From: CAVSZB01 sp964420395
GTDB lineage: Bacteria > Krumholzibacteriota > Krumholzibacteriia > LZORAL124-64-63
Assembly (NCBI GenBank): GCA_964420395.1
Contig: CAYQTJ010000098.1
Span: forward strand, 1 to 11,360
Direction: 5' to 3'
Length of the DNA stretch: 11,360 nt
The translations under genes were made by a program, and so were the position numbers. The notes under the pieces are model-generated. The model made no database searches. It saw nothing but the letters and a program-made list of their open reading frames with translations, and was not told the origin of the DNA. Shown here in pieces: positions 1 to 5,320 of the stretch; positions within the stretch are counted from its first letter, which is position 1; the number at the start of each line of letters is the position of its first letter.

Positions 1-219
1 GGCCCGGCCGGCCCGGACGCGCCAGCGGGCCGCCGCCGCGGACCGCAGCTGCTGCCGGTCGGCCGGCAGCCGCGCGAATTCGTCGAGCCCGAGGGAGTCG
101 GCCTCGCCGGCGAACGCGACCTCCCGCGGGTATCCGCACGGCGCGGGCACGCGGCCGGCGCAGCCGGCCAGCGCCAACAGACCGGCCGCCAGCGCCGCGA
201 TCGCCCCCCGGCCGTGCAT
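1..219 (-). CDS. Predicted lipoprotein, N-terminal part (runs off the left edge)
   Basis: An ATG at 217-219 opens a frame that stays open for 73 codons to the window edge. The first 20 residues form a bacterial lipoprotein signal: a short start (MHGRG), a hydrophobic Ala/Leu stretch and the lipobox LAGC with the lipidated cysteine at residue 20. The mature part seen (about 53 residues) is Ala/Arg-rich with no motif I recognise and no haem-binding CxxCH. The ribosome site GGAAGGGG lies 4 nt upstream. The gene begins only 14 nt after the stop of the heptahaem cytochrome gene, so the two are very likely co-transcribed and the lipoprotein may belong to the same periplasmic electron-transfer or assembly unit. 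The function is unknown, and only the export and lipidation calls are supported. Confidence 0.72.
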   Translation of the reverse strand, partial: MHGRGAIAALAAGLLALAGCAGRVPAPCGYPREVAFAGEADSLGLDEFARLPADRQQLRSAAAARWRVRAGRA

Positions 220-233
220 GCCGCCCCTTCCGC

Positions 234-1724
234 TCAATACAGCGACGCGTCGCCCTTGTGGCACTCGAAGCAGGGCGTTTCGGTCTCGGCGCCGCCGATG
301 TCCACCGGGTGCCGGAACGGGAGCCCGGTGGTGACCAGCGTGTCGCCGCTCGCCCCCGCCGGCCCCTGCGCCACGATCTGGTGACAGAGGTTGCAGTCCT
401 TGCTGATGGTCCGGCCGTCCGCCGTGGCGAGATCGGAGCCGTGGCAGCGGAAGCAGCCGGGGAAGATGAAGTGCCCGCGATTGTCGGGATAGACGTCCCA
501 GCGCGCCCGCATGTGCGGGAACATGTTCCGCTCGTACAGCGCCCACGACGCCTCCACCGCGCCGGCCGGCGCCGGCTCGCCGCGGCCGCGGTAGAACTCC
601 TCCAGCGACGACCGGATCGAATCGCGCGCCCCCTGCGCGGTGGTGTACGAAGCCGACAGCGCCCGGACCACCTCGCGCTTGATGTACGGCGCGCGCGCGT
701 CGAGCAGGCCCTGCGCCAGCGCCTCGTTGACGGCCGTCATCGGCGGCTTGTAGATGTGCGATGGCCGGTTGTGGCAGTCCATGCAGTCGAGCGTCCGCTC
801 GCGTCCCTCGCGCCGGGCGATCGCCAGCGTCGAGTCCGGCAGCGGCACCCCCCCGCGCGTGTAGACGATTTCCCGGTCCCCCTGGTTCCAGGTCACGCGG
901 TCGAACGCCTGGCGCGCCTCGTCCGCCGCCACGTAGGTCATGCGCGCCGCCTCGTCGATGTGCCAGTGGATCCCCGCGGGGTGCCCCTGCGGCGCGCCGG
1001 CAGCGCCCCCCACCTTCACCAGCATGCTGATCCGCCAGTGGGTGTTGGCCTCGTCGCCCAGGTAATGGTCGCGCGTGACCTGCGTGGCGGCATAGAACTT
1101 CTGCGGCCAGTGGCACTGCTCGCAGACCTCCTGGGCCGGGCGCAGGTTGCGGATCGGCGTCGGGACGGGACGCGGGTAGGTGCGGAGCGCCGTCTTGAAT
1201 ACCTGCCGCGCCCCGGAGATCTTGCTCTGCACGTACCAGCCGGCGCCCGGCCCGATGTGGCACTGCACGCAGTTGACCTTCGCGTGCGGCGAGTCGCGGT
1301 GGGCCACCCGTTCGGGCGCCATCACGTCGTGACAGACCTCGCCGCAGAACTGCACCGACTCCGTGTAGTGGTAGCCCTCGTACATGCCGATCGTGGTCAC
1401 CAGCAGGAAGACGCTGCTGCCGACCAGGAAGACCACCGCCGCGTTGCGGTGCCGCGCGTTGCCCAGGTCGAACACCAGGGAGGTGGGCCGGCCGCGCTCG
1501 ATCCGGCGCTTCTCGCGCCACATGCCGAACGGGATCAGCAGCAGTCCGAAGACCATGATCCCGGGAAAGACGAGGAAGGTGAAGATCCCGATGTACGGGT
1601 TCTCCCCCGCGGCCAGGCTGCTCAGCACGAACAGGATCAGGATCGCGGCGAGCCCGAACAACGCCAGCCCGACGCCGAGCAGCGAGACGGGATTGTAGAA
1701 GCGGGCCGGAAAGCGTCCCTTCAC
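234..1724 (-). CDS. Heptahaem NapC/NirT-family inner-membrane cytochrome c (ImcH-like quinol oxidase)
   Basis: The 496-aa protein has three hydrophobic segments (about residues 13-37, 44-67 and 95-114), then a large periplasmic region with seven haem c sites: C127GEVCH (CxxxCH spacing), CVQCH 152-156, CEQCH 201-205, CMDCH 314-318, CFRCH 424-428, CNLCH 444-448 and CFECH 485-489. The first site is followed by DVM, as in NapC/NrfH-type proteins where a nearby Met can ligate the first haem. NapC/NirT proteins oxidise membrane quinols and pass electrons to periplasmic partners. Length, three N-terminal membrane segments and seven haems together resemble Geobacter ImcH more than the four-haem, single-helix NapC, but orthology is inferred. 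The start is GTG, chosen for a strong Shine-Dalgarno 6 nt upstream. A lipoprotein gene follows after 14 nt, and a tetrahaem cytochrome gene lies upstream on the same strand. Confidence 0.88.
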   Translation of the reverse strand: MKGRFPARFYNPVSLLGVGLALFGLAAILILFVLSSLAAGENPYIGIFTFLVFPGIMVFGLLLIPFGMWREKRRIERGRPTSLVFDLGNARHRNAAVVFLVGSSVFLLVTTIGMYEGYHYTESVQFCGEVCHDVMAPERVAHRDSPHAKVNCVQCHIGPGAGWYVQSKISGARQVFKTALRTYPRPVPTPIRNLRPAQEVCEQCHWPQKFYAATQVTRDHYLGDEANTHWRISMLVKVGGAAGAPQGHPAGIHWHIDEAARMTYVAADEARQAFDRVTWNQGDREIVYTRGGVPLPDSTLAIARREGRERTLDCMDCHNRPSHIYKPPMTAVNEALAQGLLDARAPYIKREVVRALSASYTTAQGARDSIRSSLEEFYRGRGEPAPAGAVEASWALYERNMFPHMRARWDVYPDNRGHFIFPGCFRCHGSDLATADGRTISKDCNLCHQIVAQGPAGASGDTLVTTGLPFRHPVDIGGAETETPCFECHKGDASLY

Positions 1725-1730
1725 TGTCTT

Positions 1731-1737
1731 CCTCCTT
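1731..1737 (-). promoter_or_regulatory. Ribosome binding site fixing the GTG start of the heptahaem cytochrome
   Basis: On the minus strand AAGGAGG, a full anti-16S match, ends 6 nt before a GTG codon at 1722-1724. No ATG with comparable spacing is present and the protein reads from this GTG straight into the first membrane segment, so GTG is the likely start. Confidence 0.8.
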
Positions 1738-1816
1738 CGCCGCGCCGGGCGGGGCGTCGGCCGGCCGCGAGCATAGCGGGCGACCGCGGGGCTGGCCAGA
1801 GCCGCCTGTGGCGTGC

Positions 1817-1839
1817 CCGCCCGCCGCGACGGCGGGCGG
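1817..1839. repeat. Perfect 10-bp GC hairpin between the two cytochrome genes
   Basis: The arms 1817-1826 (CCGCCCGCCG) and 1830-1839 (CGGCGGGCGG) are perfect complements around a 3-nt loop (CGA). There is no T-run on either side, so it is not a standard intrinsic terminator. It lies in the 191-bp gap downstream of the tetrahaem gene and upstream of the heptahaem gene, where it could stabilise an mRNA end or attenuate read-through. A weak -10-like TATGCT (minus strand, 1775-1770) lies between this hairpin and the heptahaem start, without a convincing -35. Confidence 0.5.
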
Positions 1840-1855
1840 TCTCCCTAAACGCGAG

Positions 1856-1883
1856 GCCCCGCCCCCCTCGCGGAGGGCGGGGC
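1856..1883 (-). terminator. Possible terminator or mRNA-processing hairpin after the tetrahaem cytochrome gene
   Basis: The arms 1856-1864 (GCCCCGCCC) and 1875-1883 (GGGCGGGGC) are perfect 9-bp complements around a 10-nt interior. The hairpin begins about 33 nt past the tetrahaem stop codon. On the minus strand it is followed by a short, weak T-containing tail (GCGTTTAGG), so termination would be partial at best. With the second hairpin nearby it could let the tetrahaem gene be expressed at a different level from the heptahaem gene. Confidence 0.35.
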
Positions 1884-1915
1884 ACAACCTGCATCGGCGA
1901 CGAACCGACCGGCGA

Positions 1916-2476
1916 TCAGCCGCCGGCGGCCGGCGCCGCCGCCGGCTTCGGGTGCGCGATCAGCTTCACGGCCTCCGCGTACTTGAACGGCTTGTAGGTC
2001 GGGCTCTTCTCGTTGTGGCACTTGAGGCAGGTCTTCTCGTCCGGCACGACCATGCCGGCCGCGATCGCCTTGGCGCGATCCTTCATGACCGCCATCGCCT
2101 TGTAATCGGACCCGGCGCCGTGGCACGCCTCGCAGCCGACGCCCTCGGCCTCGAGGTAGGTCGGGGCGGCCTCGGCCTTGAGGAACGCCTTCGTGGTGTG
2201 GCACTCGAGGCACTTGGGGTCCTTCTGCGGCTCGGCCACGCCGAGCTTCTTGCCCGCTTCGATCGCCTCGGGCGAGGCGAGCACGGCGAACGCCTTGGCG
2301 TGCGAGGACTCGCTCCAGAGCTTGAACTGGTCCCCCTTCGCGGCGCCCTGATGACACCCCTTGCAGCCCTTCTCGCCCCCCACGATCTTGTGCGCCGGGG
2401 CCTGCGCGAACGCGGCGGCGCTGAACGACAGCGCCAGCGCGGCCACGAGCGAGACGATCATCCACTTCCGAGACAT
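1916..2476 (-). CDS. Exported tetrahaem c-type cytochrome, cytochrome c554-like
   Basis: The 186-aa protein has a Sec signal peptide (residues 1-24, MSRKWM then a hydrophobic core, probable cleavage after AFA and before QAP). Four haem c motifs follow: CKGCH 38-42, CLECH 89-93, CEACH 115-119 and CLKCH 150-154. A WSESSHAKAF segment (54-63) precedes the second haem and resembles the conserved His-containing segment of the cytochrome c554 family. The tail is rich in Pro/Ala. The likely role is soluble periplasmic electron transfer, possibly accepting electrons from the NapC-type heptahaem protein encoded downstream on the same strand, 191 nt away. The start at 2476 is chosen because it has an AAGGAGG site and begins a clean signal peptide; an in-frame ATG at 2560 adds 28 residues without either. 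Whether it is an enzyme or only a carrier cannot be told. Confidence 0.87.
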   Translation of the reverse strand: MSRKWMIVSLVAALALSFSAAAFAQAPAHKIVGGEKGCKGCHQGAAKGDQFKLWSESSHAKAFAVLASPEAIEAGKKLGVAEPQKDPKCLECHTTKAFLKAEAAPTYLEAEGVGCEACHGAGSDYKAMAVMKDRAKAIAAGMVVPDEKTCLKCHNEKSPTYKPFKYAEAVKLIAHPKPAAAPAAGG

Positions 2477-2480
2477 ATCT

Positions 2481-2487
2481 CCTCCTT
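2481..2487 (-). promoter_or_regulatory. Ribosome binding site of the tetrahaem cytochrome
   Basis: AAGGAGG on the minus strand lies 4 nt before the ATG at 2474-2476. It decides between this start and the upstream in-frame ATG at 2558-2560, which has no such site. Confidence 0.8.
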
Positions 2488-2715
2488 GCACTGGGATTTC
2501 GCAGCGACCCGGGACTTCGGGACGTGCCGATTTCCGGAACGTCCGGGAGGCCCTGTTCATCGGCCACGGGCAACGCTACACCCATACACGACAAGGGGCA
2601 AAATGTTTCGGCAAAACCGGCGCAAAAACAGCGGGAATAGCTGCTATTGATTCGCGTTTTCGACGCGCGAGGCTACCCTGGCCCTGAAGCGCGCCATTCC
2701 GTAGAGTCCGCCGTC
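2488..2715. promoter_or_regulatory. Divergent intergenic region between the tetrahaem cytochrome and deiminase genes
   Basis: This is the most AT-rich part of the window. It should hold promoters for both flanking genes, whose start codons are 251 bp apart. Three GCAAAA tracts lie at 2598-2603, 2611-2616 and 2622-2627, spaced 13 and 11 bp, close to helical phasing. A perfect palindrome follows at 2636-2648. On the minus strand a weak sigma-70-like pair, TTGCCC and TAGCGT with 17 nt between them, can be drawn upstream of the cytochrome, but both elements match only 3 of 6 consensus bases. Nearer the cytochrome, an 8-bp palindrome TTCCGGAA lies at 2532-2539. I see no gene here. Confidence 0.5.
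2636..2648. promoter_or_regulatory. 13-bp palindrome, possible operator
   Basis: The sequence AATAGC-T-GCTATT is a perfect inverted repeat with a single central base. It is AT-rich against a GC-rich background and lies 79 bp before the deiminase start, within the divergent promoter region. The form suits a dimeric regulator site, but the regulator is unknown. Confidence 0.35.
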
Positions 2716-2727
2716 GGAGGGATTGCC

Positions 2728-3972
2728 ATGAACGCGTCGTTCGCGCCGCTGATCACGTCGGAGGTCGGGCCGCTCGAGGGGGTCATCCTGCACCCGCCGG
2801 GGGCGGAGATCGAGAACATGAGCCCGCTCGAAGCGGAGCGGGCGCTGTACAGCGACATCCTCAACCTCGGCGTGGCGACGGCGGAGTACGCCCAGCTCGC
2901 GGGGGTGCTGCGGAAGGTCTGCCGGGTCTTCGAGACCCGCGACCTGCTGACCGAGACCCTGGCCGACGCGACCACGCGGCGCGAGCTGATCGCCGCGGTC
3001 TGCCGCAACGAGGCGGCCGACCGCCTCTGCGACGAGCTCGCGGCGCTCGATCCGGCCGCGCTGACGGCGGCGCTGGTCGGTGGCGTGCCGCTGCGCCGCG
3101 ACACCCTCACCAGCTTCCTGAGCCGGGGAAACCACGCGCTGCGCCCTCTCCACAACCTCTTCTTCATGCGCGACACGGCGGCCGTGGTCGGCCGGCACGT
3201 GCTCCTGAGCCGCATGGCCAACGCCGTGCGCGAGCGCGAGTCGCTGCTGATGGGGGCGGTCTTCGCCCGCCACCCGCTGCTGCGCGCGCCGGTGAGCGAT
3301 CCGCTCGACGCGCCCGGCGCCACCATCGAGGGGGGCGACGTGCTGGTGGCTCGATCGGACGTGCTGATCGTCGGCATCGGGGCGCGCACCACGCCGCAGG
3401 CGGTCGATTTCCTCATCGCGCGGGTCTGCGCCGACGGCGGCGCGCGGCACGTGGTGGTGCAGGAACTGCCGACGGCCCCCGAGTCGTTCATCCATCTCGA
3501 CATGGTCTTCACCCTGCTCGACCGCGATCTCTGCCTGGTGCACGCCCCGGTGGTGCTGCAGCCGAGCCGCCTGGCCACCGTGCACATCGCCGTCGAGGGG
3601 GGACGCGTGACGGCGATCCGGCAGGAGGCGGGGCTGCTGCCGGTGCTGCGACGGCTCGGCCTCGACCTCGAACCGGTGCCGTGCGGCGGCGACGATCCGG
3701 CCGCCCAGGAGCGGGAGCAGTGGCACAGCGGGGCGAACGCCTTCGCGTTCGCGCCGGGCAAGGTGCTGGTGTACGGGCGGAACGCGCGCACGCTGGCCGA
3801 GCTGGACCGGCGCGGCTTCGCCATCGTGCCGGCGCGCGACGTGATCGCCGGCCGGGCGGACGTCGCGGGGCCGGGCCGGTGCGCGGTGACGATCGAGGGG
3901 GCGGAGCTGGCGCGGGGCGGCGGCGGGTGCCGCTGCATGACCCTGCCGGTGCGGCGGGCGCCGCTGGCCTGA
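2728..3972 (+). CDS. Arginine deiminase-family guanidino hydrolase
   Basis: The 414-aa length fits bacterial arginine deiminases, which hydrolyse L-arginine to citrulline and ammonia in the cytosol. Family motifs occur in order: an N-terminal GPLEGVILHPPG (14-25), NLFFMRD with N143 and D149, R168, EGGD with catalytic-site E201, R220, HLD with H256 and D258, REQWHSGAN (329-337) and the C-terminal CRCM with nucleophile C403. These match the Asp/Glu/His/Asp/Cys active site of Pseudomonas aeruginosa ArcA as I remember it. The loop before C403 reads RGGGGCRC instead of RGRGGGHC, so the substrate-contacting Arg401 aligns with Gly398. The start at 2728 has GGAGGG 6 nt upstream; an in-frame TTG at 2647 has no such support. 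No arcB, arcC or arcD gene is nearby, so assigning it to ATP-yielding arginine fermentation is not supported. Confidence 0.85.
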   Translation: MNASFAPLITSEVGPLEGVILHPPGAEIENMSPLEAERALYSDILNLGVATAEYAQLAGVLRKVCRVFETRDLLTETLADATTRRELIAAVCRNEAADRLCDELAALDPAALTAALVGGVPLRRDTLTSFLSRGNHALRPLHNLFFMRDTAAVVGRHVLLSRMANAVRERESLLMGAVFARHPLLRAPVSDPLDAPGATIEGGDVLVARSDVLIVGIGARTTPQAVDFLIARVCADGGARHVVVQELPTAPESFIHLDMVFTLLDRDLCLVHAPVVLQPSRLATVHIAVEGGRVTAIRQEAGLLPVLRRLGLDLEPVPCGGDDPAAQEREQWHSGANAFAFAPGKVLVYGRNARTLAELDRRGFAIVPARDVIAGRADVAGPGRCAVTIEGAELARGGGGCRCMTLPVRRAPLA

Positions 3973-3988
3973 GCGCGGCGCTCAGGCC
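3966..3988. terminator. Bidirectional hairpin shared by two convergent genes, both stop codons inside
   Basis: The arms 3966-3976 (GGCCTGAGCGC) and 3978-3988 (GCGCTCAGGCC) are perfect 11-bp complements around one base; a real hairpin would open the inner pairs to form a loop. The left arm contains the TGA of the deiminase gene (3970-3972). The right arm contains the TGA of the minus-strand V4R-like gene (3982-3984). No T-run follows in either direction, so it may act as an atypical terminator or a 3'-end stabiliser for both transcripts. Confidence 0.6.
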
Positions 3989-4575
3989 CGGGTGACGACG
4001 AAGTCGGCGCGATCGCCGCCGGGCGCCGCAACGGCCGGCGCGCAGCGGTAGGTGCCCAGGCCGTCGGGGTAGGGCTGGTCGGCGCAGGCCAGGTCCATCA
4101 GGGCCGCCGCCATGCCGCGCAGCAGCGCCGCCCGGGGACGGCTGTCCGCCCCGGATCCCCCGCCGCCGTCGGCGGGCGCGCACGGCGCGCGCAGCGCCAG
4201 CCGCTCGCCCGGCGTGAAGGCCACGATCTCCGCCTCCGGCCAGCCGCAGGCGGCGAACGCGGCGCAGGCCCCCGCCAGCAGGTCGTCGGGCAGGCGGACC
4301 AGATTGGGCGCCACCGACTCGCGCCAGGCGTCCGAGGTGAGGATGCCGTAGCCGAGGTGGTAGCCCGACTCCTGGGCCGAACCGGCCAGCAGCTCCTCGG
4401 CGTCGGTCGCCAGTTCCCCGCCGACCGCGCCCAGCAGGCGAGTGGCGAAGCCGTGCCAGAGGTCGGCCGGCAGGCGGGTGAGCGGAATGCCGAAGGCGGC
4501 GATGAGGCCGTCCTCGTCCTCGCCGACCCGGGTCCGGGTGAACCCGCCCGCCACGCGGTTGCGCTCGTCGCCCAT
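3982..4575 (-). CDS. Small protein with a probable degenerate V4R-like ligand-binding domain
   Basis: The 197-aa cytosolic protein has no signal peptide or membrane segment. Residues about 95-195 follow the V4R (4-vinyl-reductase type) pattern: a helix (LPDDLLAGACAAFAACGW), strands (EIVAFTPGERLALRAP), a hydrophobic helix (LLRGMAAALMDLA) and a final strand ending in DFVV. V4R domains commonly end C-x-A-x-G-x(3)-C-x-F; here the pattern is V182-x-A184-x-G186-x(3)-A190-x-F192, so both cysteines are missing. The family call rests on recognition by eye. It is the third gene of an operon, 10 nt after the stop of a second V4R-like gene, with GGGAGGG as ribosome site. Its stop lies within the hairpin shared with the convergent deiminase gene. 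V4R domains often bind small hydrophobic ligands in sensors; no effector domain is present here. Confidence 0.6.
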   Translation of the reverse strand: MGDERNRVAGGFTRTRVGEDEDGLIAAFGIPLTRLPADLWHGFATRLLGAVGGELATDAEELLAGSAQESGYHLGYGILTSDAWRESVAPNLVRLPDDLLAGACAAFAACGWPEAEIVAFTPGERLALRAPCAPADGGGGSGADSRPRAALLRGMAAALMDLACADQPYPDGLGTYRCAPAVAAPGGDRADFVVTRA

Positions 4576-4585
4576 GCGCCCTCCC

Positions 4586-5122
4586 CTACTTGATCGCGGC
4601 CCGGAAGACCGAGGCGCCGTCGCCGCGCGCCAGCGAGGCGCACTCCTCGACGGCGAACAGGCCGGGCGGCAGGTCGTTCACGAGCGCCGCCACCGCGGCC
4701 ACGAACCCGCGTCCGATGTGGTTGACCGGCGCCTCGGGGCGCCCCCAGAGGCGCACCCAGCAGATGTCCACCAGCGAGCGGTCCATGATCGCCGTGAGGG
4801 CGTCGGGCCCGGCGGTGGGAAAGTCCACCCGCCCCATGCCGGCGCGGCGCCACGCCTCGCGGGCGGCCGCCAGCCGCTCCTCCGCGGCGAGGGCCCCGTG
4901 CTCCCGGCAGTGCCGGTCGAGCTGCCGATAGAAGGCGGACTCCGCCGCCTCGGCCAGCAGCCGGGGGCCGTCGCACCGGGCCGTGTCCAGGGCGAGCTGG
5001 GTGCACAGCAGCGCGTAGTGATAGGGGTGCAGGACCGCCCCGGCCACGCCGGACCGGACCGGTCCGCGCAACGCCTCCGGCGCCTGCTCGACGACGAATC
5101 CGGCCAGCCGCTCCCCCGCCAT
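4586..5122 (-). CDS. Small protein with a probable V4R-like domain lacking its cysteines
   Basis: The 178-aa soluble protein has a helical first half (about 1-95) and a C-terminal half matching the V4R layout: AWRRAGMGRVDF (90-101), a helix-strand region with VDICWVRLWG (118-127), APVNHIGRGFVAAVAALV (131-148) and the closing E160-C-A-S-L-A-R-G-D-G-A-S-V-F173. In the usual ending, E-x-x-C-x-A-x-G-x(3)-C-x-F, both cysteines are replaced by serines (S163, S171), while Ala, Gly and Phe are kept. The start has GGAGGA 3 nt before the ATG, and the gene begins 9 nt after the stop of the 62-aa gene. Together with the following gene it gives two V4R-like proteins in tandem, perhaps an ancient duplication or the two halves of a heterodimer. 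The family assignment is by eye and the function is unknown. Confidence 0.62.
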   Translation of the reverse strand: MAGERLAGFVVEQAPEALRGPVRSGVAGAVLHPYHYALLCTQLALDTARCDGPRLLAEAAESAFYRQLDRHCREHGALAAEERLAAAREAWRRAGMGRVDFPTAGPDALTAIMDRSLVDICWVRLWGRPEAPVNHIGRGFVAAVAALVNDLPPGLFAVEECASLARGDGASVFRAAIK

Positions 5123-5131
5123 CGCGTCCTC

Positions 5132-5320
5132 CTAGAGCGCCACTTCCCGCCGGATGATCGCGCGCAGCGCGGCCCGCATCCGGTCGAGCTCCTCGGGGCC
5201 GTCGGGGGCCGCCCCGGCCGCCGCGGCGGTCAGACCGAACCGCAACGCCAGACGCCGGCAGGCCCGCTCCCCGCCCGCCTCCCGCGCCGCCAGGAAGCCC
5301 CGAACCAGTTTCTCCCCCAT
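5132..5320 (-). CDS. Small 62-aa helical protein of unknown function
   Basis: This short frame starts at an ATG at 5318-5320 with GGGAGGA 4 nt upstream and ends with TAG at 5132-5134. It lies 9 nt before the next gene in the operon. The product is rich in Ala, Arg, Leu and Glu: a first helix around residues 2-30 (MGEKLVRGFLAAREAGG onward), an Ala/Gly/Pro turn near 32-41 and a second charged helix (EELDRMRAALRAIIRR). There is no signal peptide, cysteine motif or membrane segment. A good ribosome site, tight spacing and a clean start argue that it is a real gene. I do not recognise the family; it may be a partner of the V4R-like proteins. A longer in-frame reading from 5446 has no ribosome site and reads through low-complexity sequence. 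Confidence 0.6.
   Translation of the reverse strand: MGEKLVRGFLAAREAGGERACRRLALRFGLTAAAAGAAPDGPEELDRMRAALRAIIRREVAL

Noticed and set aside
258..1997. Long plus-strand open frame opposite the heptahaem cytochrome
   Set aside because: It is antisense to a gene with seven haem motifs and membrane segments, and its own product is compositionally biased with no motif.
2474..2560. An N-terminal extension of the tetrahaem cytochrome from an ATG at 2560
   Set aside because: It would bury the signal peptide behind 28 residues and has no ribosome site, whereas the ATG at 2476 has both.
2647..2651. TTGAT as an FNR/CRP-family half-site in the divergent promoter region
   Set aside because: The second half (ATCAA at 4-bp spacing) is absent, so a site is not supported.
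2647..2727. An upstream TTG start for the deiminase
   Set aside because: There is no ribosome site and the extra 27 residues do not resemble the family N-terminus. The ATG at 2728 has GGAGGG at good spacing.
2644..4031. Long minus-strand open frames opposite the deiminase gene
   Set aside because: The plus strand encodes the deiminase with all catalytic motifs. The antisense products have biased composition and no ribosome sites were seen for them.
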